A stretch of DNA of 43,456 nucleotides. Origin: Clostridiales bacterium. Lineage in GTDB: Bacteria > Bacillota > Clostridia > Christensenellales > CAG-138. Within the stretch, counting starts at the first letter, position 1. Every line of letters starts with the position of its first letter. Below are positions 28,887 to 37,993 of the stretch, one piece after another. The notes below the pieces were generated by a model that worked only from the letters and a program-made list of their open reading frames with translations, did no database searches and had not been told where the DNA came from. The translations under genes and the position numbers were made by a program. Location: NCBI GenBank assembly GCA_009779405.1, contig WREI01000013.1:1-43456 (forward strand), written 5' to 3'.

Positions 28887-29828
28887 ATGGAACAAAAACA
28901 ACTGCTGTCCCTCATCATCCCCGTATACTACGAAGAAGAAGTCCTGGAAGAGTCCTATGCCCGCATGGACGCGGCGATGCAGAGCACCGGTCACCCCTAT
29001 GAGATCATCTATGTCAACGATGGCAGCCGCGACGGCACCATGAAAGTTCTGCGCAAACTCGCAAAAGAACACGAGGAGGTGAAAGTCCTCTCCTTTTCCC
29101 GCAACTTCGGACACCAATTGGCGGTGACTTGCGGCATGGACGCGGCGAAGGGCGACGCCCTCATCATCATCGACGTCGACTTGCAGGACCCGCCCGAAAT
29201 CATCCCCCAGATGGTCGAGCGCTGGAAGGCGGGCGCGGAGATCGTCTACGGCAAGCGCGCCAAGCGCGAGGGCGAAACCATTTTCAAGAAACTGACAGCC
29301 GCCGTCTATTACCGCCTGCTCCGCTCGATGAGCGCCTATCCGATCCCCTTGGATACGGGCGACTTCCGCCTGCTCGACCGCAAGGTGGCCGACGTGTTTT
29401 TGGAGATGCGCGAGAACGCCCGCTTCCTGCGCGGCATGAGCGCGTGGATGGGCTTCGAGGCCGAGCCGTTGGAATATGTCCGCCAGGAGCGCGCCGCGGG
29501 CAAGACCAAATACACGCTGAAAAAGATGCTCAAATTAGCCATGGACGGCATCACGGGCTTCTCCAGTAAACCGCTTACCCTGCCGCTGGGCTGGGGCGTC
29601 GCGCTCAGCGTCCTCGCCGTGCTGGCTCTCATCTTCTTCGCCGTCATGTGGATACAACTGCCCAACGACAAGCTCATCTGGATATACAGTCTCGGCATCT
29701 CGGGCTTCGTCCTGTTGCAAGGCATCACCTTTATCTTTATGGCGATCCAAGGCATGTACCTCGGCCGCGTCTACGACGAAGTAAAGCGCCGCCCCCTGTA
29801 TATCGTCGCGGAAAAACTGAATATATAG
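28887..29828 (+). CDS. GT2 glycosyltransferase, DPM1/GtrB-like (polyprenyl-phosphate sugar transferase)
   Basis: LSLIIPVYYEEEVL, IIYVNDGSRDGT, FSRNFGHQLAVTCGMDAAKGDALIIIDVDLQDPPE, DTGDFRLLDRKV; two C-terminal TMs. Confidence 0.95.
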   Translation: MEQKQLLSLIIPVYYEEEVLEESYARMDAAMQSTGHPYEIIYVNDGSRDGTMKVLRKLAKEHEEVKVLSFSRNFGHQLAVTCGMDAAKGDALIIIDVDLQDPPEIIPQMVERWKAGAEIVYGKRAKREGETIFKKLTAAVYYRLLRSMSAYPIPLDTGDFRLLDRKVADVFLEMRENARFLRGMSAWMGFEAEPLEYVRQERAAGKTKYTLKKMLKLAMDGITGFSSKPLTLPLGWGVALSVLAVLALIFFAVMWIQLPNDKLIWIYSLGISGFVLLQGITFIFMAIQGMYLGRVYDEVKRRPLYIVAEKLNI

Positions 29829-29845
29829 GATTTTCGGTAGTAGAA

Positions 29846-30769
29846 TTATCGACGCAGTATACCGATTACAATGCCGATGGCGACGGAAATAAACGCGGTT
29901 ATCTGCCCCGCGATACTGCAAGAATAGGAAACGATTAGCAGAAGCACCAGCAAACCCACAATGCCACCCCAGAAGATTGCCGCGCCTATGCTGCTTCGGC
30001 CGATTACAATAATGGTATACCCCCAGCCCAAACCCGTAACCCCCGCGACAACCGTCCAAAGCGGCGTCCCCGGCGAAACGAAACAGCCAACGATCAGCGC
30101 GATTGCGCCAAGGATTGCCGAAAAAACAAAAATAACGGACACACTTTCAAAGCGAGAATTCTTCCTATGCAAGCGCTTTGACTCTTGCTCTTCCTGTTCC
30201 TGTATGTATCTTTCGGCGCGTATGAGCTGTTCGATCCGCAACCGTTGCGCCTGCGCTTCCTCCTGCCGCGTTTGAATATATGCAAGCGCGCTTGCGTGCA
30301 AGCGTTCAAAAAACAGGCGCAGACCCTGCTTGTCCAATTCGATGGCATATTGCATCGCGGCGTCAAATTCGGGCATCAGAATCGAAAGCACTTCGGCGGC
30401 AATGCGCGCGTCTGTCAGCTGGAACAACTCCACGCGCGCGATCATATCCGCGCAGATTCTTGCCACAGCATCGGGATGCTCTGCCGCCGCTTCGTCCGTC
30501 CACGTGTTTCTTGCAAGCATCTTGCCCCGATAGGCGCGGCTGCATTTCGTATCGCGCTGCAAAACCTTGTCGAATTCCGAGTCTGCTTCCCAAAATTTTG
30601 ATTCGGACAGAAAGCGGTATCCGTTCTCCAGAATCCTGTCGTTTGCAACAATAAAACCGTCGGCCATGCGTACGGCATACCCGCACCATGCACAGCGTTC
30701 GTAATATGTCAGGCTTGGATCGTCAAGCGGTCCCCCGCAGTTGGGGCATTGCAGAATTTGTCCGCGCAT
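29846..30769 (-). CDS. Uncharacterised protein: N-terminal zinc ribbon, coiled coil, C-terminal multi-TM
   Basis: QCPNCGGPLDDPSLTYYERCAWCG; EEAQAQRLRIEQLIRAERYIQEQEEQESKRL; hydrophobic C-terminus. Confidence 0.75.
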   Translation of the reverse strand: MRGQILQCPNCGGPLDDPSLTYYERCAWCGYAVRMADGFIVANDRILENGYRFLSESKFWEADSEFDKVLQRDTKCSRAYRGKMLARNTWTDEAAAEHPDAVARICADMIARVELFQLTDARIAAEVLSILMPEFDAAMQYAIELDKQGLRLFFERLHASALAYIQTRQEEAQAQRLRIEQLIRAERYIQEQEEQESKRLHRKNSRFESVSVIFVFSAILGAIALIVGCFVSPGTPLWTVVAGVTGLGWGYTIIVIGRSSIGAAIFWGGIVGLLVLLLIVSYSCSIAGQITAFISVAIGIVIGILRR

Positions 30770-30820
30770 TGTGCAGTTCCTCGCATCGTTGTTTTATCAG
30801 TGAATTCAATGCAATGGCCA

Positions 30821-31396
30821 TCATCGCTGATACAGGCTTGTGTCTGTCAACATCCTTACAAAATAATCTTTTGCTTCCTCCTGTGTTCGAAAAGGTTGGT
30901 TTCGAAAAGATTCGTAATGGTAATTGATTATATAATCAACCGCAACATCCATAGTAACTTGCTTAATTGAACCAACGTCCCAATAATCCCAACCCTCTTT
31001 CAACCACGTAGGCTTCCCTGTTGATTTATATAGGTACTCGGAACTTTTTTTGCGAGAATCGCTCATGTATCCGGCATAGAAGCGGCCTTTGGAGTCTGAC
31101 ATGAAACAGCAAGCTTTTGGGGAAAGATAAGACCCCTCCCTATACTTGACTCCCAGCCTTTCGCAAAAATTACGCAGATTAATGTCATGAATATATATCC
31201 ACCACGATCCAGATTGATTTTTGGGCTTATATCCATATCTCTTCACCGCTTCCAAATACTCCTGCAAGGCATTCACAAAATACGCTCTTGAAATGCGAGC
31301 AGCTTCTCGCTGCTCCGCGCGGCGCAAAAGCTCCCGTTCATTCGCATCATACTCCGCTTGTTTTATCTTGCGGAATTCATCATCGAACATTCCCAT
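30821..31396 (-). CDS. Hypothetical protein (orphan)
   Basis: ORF from internal Met (MGMFDDEFRKIKQAEYDANERELLRR...); composition is more AT-rich than neighbours; exact start uncertain (ORF extends to 31486). Confidence 0.6.
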   Translation of the reverse strand: MGMFDDEFRKIKQAEYDANERELLRRAEQREAARISRAYFVNALQEYLEAVKRYGYKPKNQSGSWWIYIHDINLRNFCERLGVKYREGSYLSPKACCFMSDSKGRFYAGYMSDSRKKSSEYLYKSTGKPTWLKEGWDYWDVGSIKQVTMDVAVDYIINYHYESFRNQPFRTQEEAKDYFVRMLTDTSLYQR

Positions 31397-31563
31397 TGTT
31401 GATTTTAATCTCCCATATGATTTTGCGCGTCGCTTCGCAAAAGTACACATTAACGAAGCCCGCCATTTATCGACGAAAAGCGACAATTCGGACCGTTTTT
31501 GCGTGAATTCCCGTGTATTTTGTTGACTTTACATGTTTTTTTCACTATAATTCTCCATATCCG

Positions 31564-31678
31564 CCGACTTCGTAAACCTGTACATTTGCGAAGTCGGTTT
31601 TGTATACAGCAGCAGGTGAGACATGCGCTATACCCTACGGGTTATGTGCATTTGCGAAGTCGGTTTGTATGCAGCGGG
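31564..31678. repeat. Intergenic inverted plus direct repeat of TTTGCGAAGTCGGTTT
   Basis: CCGACTTCGTAAA (31564-31576) / TTTGCGAAGTCGG (31585-31597), and a second direct copy CATTTGCGAAGTCGGTTTGTATGCAGC at 31649-31675. Confidence 0.75.
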
Positions 31679-31717
31679 ACGATTGCAAAAAAGGTGTTTC
31701 TTTATAAACCCCTTTCG

Positions 31718-31726
31718 TGATATAAT
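31718..31726 (+). promoter_or_regulatory. Extended -10 TGaTATAAT upstream of the SH3/GLUG/dockerin gene
   Basis: TGATATAATG at 31718; start codon 31771. Confidence 0.5.
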
Positions 31727-31770
31727 GCTGTATACAACAGGCTGCCTGATACAACGGAGGAAAAGTTGCA

Positions 31771-34611
31771 ATGCGAAAGCTTGAACCCCGCAGTCCCACA
31801 AAATTCACGGCGCTCACCCTGTGCCTTATATTGCTGCTCTCCCTCTTCCCCATACTCGGCACGGCGGCGGAGGAGAGCTATGCCGACCTGACCGACGAGA
31901 GCGTCACCTTGCTCTCCTTTGTCGGGCAGGTGACGGGCAGCGCGCAGAATGTGCGCGCCCAGCCCAACGCCACGGCGGCGCTCCTCACAACGCTGCCCAA
32001 CGGTGCGTATCTGCATATCACGGGCATCGACACGCCCACGCGCTGGATGCGCGCGGAGTACGCAAAAAACAGCTTCGGCTATGTCTCCACGCTGTCGGGC
32101 GCGGCCAGTTCCGCCACCACGGCGGTATTGACCAGCCGCGTCGGGCAGGCGGTGGATCAGCTCTATGTGCGCGATGCTGCAAGCGAAAGCGGCACCATCT
32201 TGGGCTATATCCGCGCGGACAGCTTTGTACTTATCGTAGACGCGACGGGCGCTTGGTACCGCATCCTGTATGACGGCTCCCTCTTGGGCTATGTCGAAAA
32301 GAAATATGTCGCCGTACCGCATGGTGTGAACACGACTGTGACGAATAGCCCCAACGCTTCCGTGATCAGCCGCGCGCTGACCAACAACCCCGCCCTGCAC
32401 AATTTGCCGGGCGCGCGCGGGCCGGTCGCCTATAACGAAATCATAGACCAATTCCAAGTCGAAACCAATACGCGCTTTTTGCCGGGCGGTGGCTTCACCT
32501 ATTGCAATATCTACTGCTGGGATGTGATGACCGCGATGCGCGTCCACTTTCCGCACTGGCTGAAACCGGACGGCAAGACCCCCTATCTGCCCGCCGTGGG
32601 CGAGAGCTATGCCGCCGTGCTGGCGCTGGGCTGCTATGAGGTCAATGCGAACACATACTATAATTGGGTGGAGACAAACGGCGCCGCCTATGGCTGGGTG
32701 GAGGTGGACCCCACCGTGGCGCAGGTGCGCGCGAACAACGGCTTCCCCACGATCACCACCTGGAAAAACCCCACGGGCGGCTCGGGCCATGTGCAGGTCG
32801 TACGCCCCGAAGCGGTGACCGTGAAATACGCAGGGGCCACGGGCGCGACGGGCGGCGCCATCGTCTCGCAGGCGGGCAGCAACAATTATAACCTCGGCCC
32901 CGCGGGGCGCGCCTATGGCGCGAACTTCCCGCGCGACGGCTTCAAATATTATACGCACGACGGCGGCGGCTTCACGGTCGGCGGTGGCACGGAGCAGGCA
33001 ACTTCCATACACCCATTGGACCCCTGCTGGAACGAGGTGGAATGCCCCAACCCGCCGACGCCGACGCCCACGCCAACTTCCCCCGGTCTGCCCACCCTGC
33101 CGCCGACCGATCCCATCCTGTATGGCGTCGTCAACACAGCCGGGCTGAACGTGCGCAAGGGGCCGGGCGTGCAGTATGATATCATCGTTGCCATCTCGCA
33201 GGGCGCGGAGCTGATCATCTATGCCGAGGAGAACGGCTGGTATCTGGTGCATGTGGTCGGCACGGATATCATAGGCTGGGTCTCGGGCGCCTATGTCCTG
33301 ATTATTGATACACCAACGCCGACGCCCACGCCGACGGCACCCCCCACGCCCGAGCCGCTGCGCATACGCACGCCGGAGGAACTGGCGCAGTTCGCGGCGG
33401 CAGTGAACGCGGGCGACAGCTTCGCGGGGAAAATCGCGCGCTTGGAAAACGATATCGATATGACAGACTACCTCGCGCCCACGGGCGCGGGCCACAACGC
33501 GGGCGCGGGCTTTGCGCCCATCGGCACGCAAACGAACCCCTTCCGCGGTACTTTCGAGGGCGGCGGCTTTGAAATCACGGGACTTTGGATCAATCGCCCC
33601 GCCGGCAGCGGCATAGGTCTCTTCGGATACGCGCAGGATGCAAGCATACAAAACTTGGGCGTGGAGTTGGCGCCCGCGGGCGTCACGGGCCACGCTGCTG
33701 TCGGCGGTCTCGTGGGCAGTATGACGGGTCGGGATATAGACAGATGCTATGTGCGCGGCGGCGAGGTCTATGGGAGCGACAATGACGTCGGCGGTCTCGC
33801 GGGCGCGTTGGACGGCGTAAACCTTTCGCGCAGTTATGCCGCCACCCCGGTGCGCGGCGGTAAATACTATGTCGGTGGTCTCGTCGGCGGCCAGACGGGC
33901 GGCGCAATCACCAACTGCTATGCCACGGGCAATGTCGCGGGCAGCTATGCGGGCGGTCTCGTGGGCGCGCAGAGCAATGGCGCCGGCATTGGCAACTGCT
34001 ATGCCACGGGCAACGTGACGGGCGGCGCGAATATCGGCGGTCTGCTCGGCTATCAGGGCATAGGCAGCAGCATCGCCTGCGCCCTCAGCACGGGCAATGT
34101 CAGCGGCACGGCAAACGTGTCCGCCGCCGTGGGCAGGCAATATACGGCGGGCAGCGGGATATTGAACTGCTATCGCTACGACCTTCTGACCGTCAACGGC
34201 GCAATTATCCCCGACAGCGACCCGAACAGCGCCCCCGACAAACTGCACGGCGAATCGCTCACGGAAGAATATTTTATCAGCAGCATCACCTATGAACTGT
34301 TGGACTGGCTCTTTGCCGATGTTTGGAGCTGGCACGGCACGGGCTATCCGAAGTTGAATTTGGGCGCGGAGCCCTGGCCCTGGCCCTTTCCGCCCGGCGG
34401 TTCCTCCATTTCCACGCGCCGCGGCGACGCGAACTGCGACAATGACGTGGATGCCGCCGACGCCGCCCTGATACTGCGCGTTCTGGCGGGTCTGGCAGAG
34501 CTCTCCCAACAGGGCAGAATCAACGCCGACGTCACGGACGATAACGTTATCGGCGCCGACGACGCCGCGCGGATACTGCGCTTTTTGGCGGGGCTGATTA
34601 TACAGCTATGA
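31771..34611 (+). CDS. Secreted protein with SH3b domains, putative Cys-hydrolase-like region, GLUG repeats and C-terminal dockerin
   Basis: Signal peptide; SH3b-like GQVTGSAQNVRAQPNATAALLTTLPNG, GQAVDQLYVRDAASESGTILGYI, GVVNTAGLNVRKGPGVQYDIIVAI; region GGGFTYCNIYCWDVMTAM...GSGHVQVVRPE; GLUG units VGGLVGGQTGGAITNCYATGNV; dockerin [23 protein letters not shown]. Confidence 0.88.
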   Translation: MRKLEPRSPTKFTALTLCLILLLSLFPILGTAAEESYADLTDESVTLLSFVGQVTGSAQNVRAQPNATAALLTTLPNGAYLHITGIDTPTRWMRAEYAKNSFGYVSTLSGAASSATTAVLTSRVGQAVDQLYVRDAASESGTILGYIRADSFVLIVDATGAWYRILYDGSLLGYVEKKYVAVPHGVNTTVTNSPNASVISRALTNNPALHNLPGARGPVAYNEIIDQFQVETNTRFLPGGGFTYCNIYCWDVMTAMRVHFPHWLKPDGKTPYLPAVGESYAAVLALGCYEVNANTYYNWVETNGAAYGWVEVDPTVAQVRANNGFPTITTWKNPTGGSGHVQVVRPEAVTVKYAGATGATGGAIVSQAGSNNYNLGPAGRAYGANFPRDGFKYYTHDGGGFTVGGGTEQATSIHPLDPCWNEVECPNPPTPTPTPTSPGLPTLPPTDPILYGVVNTAGLNVRKGPGVQYDIIVAISQGAELIIYAEENGWYLVHVVGTDIIGWVSGAYVLIIDTPTPTPTPTAPPTPEPLRIRTPEELAQFAAAVNAGDSFAGKIARLENDIDMTDYLAPTGAGHNAGAGFAPIGTQTNPFRGTFEGGGFEITGLWINRPAGSGIGLFGYAQDASIQNLGVELAPAGVTGHAAVGGLVGSMTGRDIDRCYVRGGEVYGSDNDVGGLAGALDGVNLSRSYAATPVRGGKYYVGGLVGGQTGGAITNCYATGNVAGSYAGGLVGAQSNGAGIGNCYATGNVTGGANIGGLLGYQGIGSSIACALSTGNVSGTANVSAAVGRQYTAGSGILNCYRYDLLTVNGAIIPDSDPNSAPDKLHGESLTEEYFISSITYELLDWLFADVWSWHGTGYPKLNLGAEPWPWPFPPGGSSISTRRGDANCDNDVDAADAALILRVLAGLAELSQQGRINADVTDDNVIGADDAARILRFLAGLIIQL
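34417..34608 (+). other. Type I dockerin module
   Basis: [62 protein letters not shown]. Confidence 0.88.
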
Positions 34612-36086
34612 ACAAGCGCCCCCACCGCCTGTCATGGATCAAACGCGGCCCCTGGCCCTATGTCCTGCTCGGCGCCGCGTTTCTGCTGCTGCATATCCTC
34701 TATAATCCACTGGCCGAGGGCTTTATCCGCCAGAACCTGCGCCTGCTCTCGCTGCTGGGCGCGGTCTGCATGGTCATAATCGGCGTCATCCTATATCTCT
34801 GCGGCAAACTGACGACCGCGCGCGCAGCGGCGCTGGTCATGGCCATAGGTCTGATAGTGCGCATCTGCTACGTGCTGCAAACGGGCGTCTATGTCCGCCA
34901 GCACGATGTCGACAGGCTCGAAGATTTCGGGCATTGGGGCTATATCTTCCATTTCACAAACAGCTGGCGCCTGCCGCAGACCAATACCTATCAGTTCTAT
35001 CATCCGCCCCTGCACCACGCACTCGCGGCGCTGTGCCTGCGCGCCAATGCGCTGTTTCGCATGGACCTCCCGCGCAGCTTGGAGAGCGTGCAATATCTGA
35101 CCGCCTTCTATTCGGCCTGCTTTATGGTCGTCGCCTACCGCGTCTTCCGGGAGCTGAAACTGCGCGGCATCCCGCTCATCGCCGCAACCGCGCTGGTCGC
35201 CCTGCATCCGACCCTGTTTATCTTATCGGGCAGTGTCAACAATGATATGCTCGCCATACTCCTCTATGCCGCGGCCTTTTTGTGGCTGTTGCGCTGGTGG
35301 GCGCGCCCCGAGACCAAGAACACGGTCGCGCTCGCCCTCTGCATGGGCTTCGGCATGATGGCCAAGACGAATATGGCGACCTGCGCCTTTGTAATCGCGC
35401 CGTTCTTTCTTATTAAATTATTACAACGCGCCCCGCGCAACGAAAAGTGCGCCCTCATCGCCCGCTTCGCGCTGTTCGGCGCCATCTCCCTCCCGCTCGG
35501 TCTGTGGCATGCCCTGCGCAATCTTGCGGTTCTCGGGCAGCCCCTGGGCTTTGTACCCGTGCCGGGCGGCCCGCAGTATAAAGGCACCCTCTCGCTTTGG
35601 CAGCGCTTCGCGCCCTTTCCACCCGCGCAAATCTTCAACCGTCCGCACGCCTCGCCCTGGGAGGATGGCAACCTCTCGATCTATCTGTTGAAAAGCTCCC
35701 TGTTCGGGGAGTGGGAGGTGGCGGCACAGCATAGCGCGCTCGCCTACGCCCTGCTCGCGCTGAACCTCGCGCTCATCCTCCTGTCCGTCGCCGCCCTGCT
35801 CTATATCCTCGTGCGCAAACGCAAGAATTTCGGCATGGGCGCGTGGATGCTCTCCGCCCTCTGGGTCGTACAGCTGATCTTCATGGTCTATTTCTACCTC
35901 TCCTATCCCTATGGCTGCACGATGGACTTCCGCTACATGGTTCCCACCCTGCTCTGCGGCGCGGGCTTTTTGGGCATGGCCCTGCAAGGGCAGGGGAGCG
36001 GTGTACGCAAAGCGCTGCAATATATGGTGACAGCCTGCATATTCTGCTTCTGCGCCCTCTCCGCATTTCTGTATCTGGTGATTTAA
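34608..36086 (+). CDS. GT39/ArnT-like GT-C membrane glycosyltransferase
   Basis: ATGA overlap with the dockerin gene; multi-TM; first loop YVRQHDVDRLEDFGHWGYIF and NTYQFYHPPLHHALAALCLR. Confidence 0.8.
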   Translation: MNKRPHRLSWIKRGPWPYVLLGAAFLLLHILYNPLAEGFIRQNLRLLSLLGAVCMVIIGVILYLCGKLTTARAAALVMAIGLIVRICYVLQTGVYVRQHDVDRLEDFGHWGYIFHFTNSWRLPQTNTYQFYHPPLHHALAALCLRANALFRMDLPRSLESVQYLTAFYSACFMVVAYRVFRELKLRGIPLIAATALVALHPTLFILSGSVNNDMLAILLYAAAFLWLLRWWARPETKNTVALALCMGFGMMAKTNMATCAFVIAPFFLIKLLQRAPRNEKCALIARFALFGAISLPLGLWHALRNLAVLGQPLGFVPVPGGPQYKGTLSLWQRFAPFPPAQIFNRPHASPWEDGNLSIYLLKSSLFGEWEVAAQHSALAYALLALNLALILLSVAALLYILVRKRKNFGMGAWMLSALWVVQLIFMVYFYLSYPYGCTMDFRYMVPTLLCGAGFLGMALQGQGSGVRKALQYMVTACIFCFCALSAFLYLVI

Positions 36087-36171
36087 TGCTTGCAATCGGC
36101 AAGACCTGAAACACTTCCAAACCTGGAAGTAAACTGCGTTTCAACAAGCGCGGAAAACACGAAAAAATACG

Positions 36172-36198
36172 AAAGGTGCAGCGCTTTTCGCACCTTTT
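36172..36198 (+). terminator. Rho-independent terminator
   Basis: AAAGGTGC-agcgcttttc-GCACCTTTT. Confidence 0.7.
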
Positions 36199-36324
36199 AT
36201 GCTTCGGGGCAGTCGGCATAGCCCTCCAAATCGGAACTATTCACTCCCCAAAAGGCACTATCCAAAACAAATCTTTTCCCCTATGATACAAATGGATTGT
36301 TATATGAAACGGGAGAGAAAAACC

Positions 36325-37989
36325 ATGAAAAAAACAACAGCCCTGCTCTTGACCCTGCTGCTTGTCTGCGCCCTTCTGCCCGCGGCCACCCTGCCCGCGC
36401 GGGCGGCAAGCGCCACGGTGAACCTAAACAGTTATACCACAGTGTCCCAAGTCCAGTCCGCCCTGACCATGGCGCTCAGCGGCGCGGCGGCGGGCGATAT
36501 CGTCAGCGTCACGGGCAGTTTCGCCAATGCGGATGCCGCGTTGATCTTCAGCATCCCCTCCGGCGTCACCCTGCAATGGGGCGGCGTCTATACGGGGTCA
36601 TTCGGCATATTATTGATGGTCAACGGCGCGGGAACCCTCGACGTGGTGGCGGGCGGCGCGCTGCAAAACGACGACGGTTATGCCGTCTATTCGGGCAGCA
36701 CGACGTCCACAATCCGGGTCAGCGGCGGCACGGTTTCGTCCGCCGACAGCGATGCCATCTCATCGGCAGGCTACGTGGTGGTGACGGATGGGACGGTGAC
36801 GGCCGCATCCGCATTCGGATGCGCCATATTCGCAAGCGGCGCATCCTCCACGGTCAGCGTCTCGGGTGGCATCGTCAGCAACAGTGCGACGCACGTCGCG
36901 GCGGCAACCATCGCCGTAACCAATGACGTCAACCCGAACGTCAGCATCAGTGGGGGGAAGGTAATGGCCCTGGCCGGCGGCGGCATTGCCATCCGAACAG
37001 AGGGCAGCGCCCTCATCTCAGGCGGGGTGGTCTCCTCCACCACGGGCCGCACCATCTGGGCAAGAGGCACCACTTCCACCGTCAGCGTCAGCGGCGGCGA
37101 GGTCAGCAACAGTGAGCCGACCCCCACCACACCCGTCATCTATGTTTCCCACTCCGAATGGATCGGCACAAACGTCTTCGTCAGCGGCACGGGCAAGGTG
37201 ACGGCCAAGGGCGCGAATGGCACGGCCATTATGACCCACGGTTCCGTGCAGGTCTCGGGCGGCGAGGTCAGCGCAACGGGCGGCCGCGCCATACATACCA
37301 GTAATTCCGAGACGTATGCGGAGGGCAGCGGGCCCACCCTCACGGTCAGCGGCGGTTGGGTGCACGCCACCACGGGCAGCGCATATTATACAAACGCGCA
37401 CTATTCCACCCTGTGCATCAGCGGCGGCTGGATCACGGCCACCGATGGCTGTGTCTATACCTCCACCTGCGACAACCAGTATATGCTCGTTGAGGGTGGC
37501 TTCGTATTCGCCTATGGCACGTCCATCTCCGATATCATCTGCACCGGGGCCGTTCCCGTCATCGAAAATCCGGGCGTGGTCGCCGCCTGGAACCAATATG
37601 TTTGGGACAGCACGCCCTACACGGCAGGCAGCGATACGGACCTTACTTGGGAACCCGGAAAAGCGACGGCGGTCTGGGCCATCGAGGGCGGCGTCTGCGG
37701 CATACGCTATACGAACGGCACAAACACGGACTTCTATCCCATCACGGAAGTGGCGATAAACCCGCCCGCCGCCAAGCGCGGCGATGCGAACGTGGACAAC
37801 GAAGTCGACGCCGCCGACGCGGCGGCCATACTGCGCTTCCTCGCGGGCCTGTCGGAATTATCCGACCAGGGCGCGATCAACGCCGAAGTCACGGACGAAA
37901 CGCCGTCCTCTCCCAACCGCGCCGCGATCACCGCAGAGGACGCGGCGAAGATTCTGCGTTTCCTTGCGGGACTGATCTCTGTGTTATAA
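36325..37989 (+). CDS. Secreted beta-helix-like repeat protein with C-terminal dockerin
   Basis: ATG at 36325 with signal peptide MKKTTALLLTLLLVCALLPAATLPARA; repeated VSGGxVSxxxxxAI units; dockerin [23 protein letters not shown]. Confidence 0.85.
   Translation: MKKTTALLLTLLLVCALLPAATLPARAASATVNLNSYTTVSQVQSALTMALSGAAAGDIVSVTGSFANADAALIFSIPSGVTLQWGGVYTGSFGILLMVNGAGTLDVVAGGALQNDDGYAVYSGSTTSTIRVSGGTVSSADSDAISSAGYVVVTDGTVTAASAFGCAIFASGASSTVSVSGGIVSNSATHVAAATIAVTNDVNPNVSISGGKVMALAGGGIAIRTEGSALISGGVVSSTTGRTIWARGTTSTVSVSGGEVSNSEPTPTTPVIYVSHSEWIGTNVFVSGTGKVTAKGANGTAIMTHGSVQVSGGEVSATGGRAIHTSNSETYAEGSGPTLTVSGGWVHATTGSAYYTNAHYSTLCISGGWITATDGCVYTSTCDNQYMLVEGGFVFAYGTSISDIICTGAVPVIENPGVVAAWNQYVWDSTPYTAGSDTDLTWEPGKATAVWAIEGGVCGIRYTNGTNTDFYPITEVAINPPAAKRGDANVDNEVDAADAAAILRFLAGLSELSDQGAINAEVTDETPSSPNRAAITAEDAAKILRFLAGLISVL
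37774..37986 (+). other. Dockerin module with degenerate second loop
   Basis: [71 protein letters not shown]. Confidence 0.85.
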
Positions 37990-37993
37990 TGCT

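Noticed and set aside
31702-34509. 935-aa minus-strand ORF opposite the SH3b/GLUG/dockerin gene
   Set aside because: Low-complexity Arg/Ala/Gly/Val-rich translation with no recognisable domain; the + strand has signal peptide, domains and dockerin. Long antisense ORFs are expected at this GC content.
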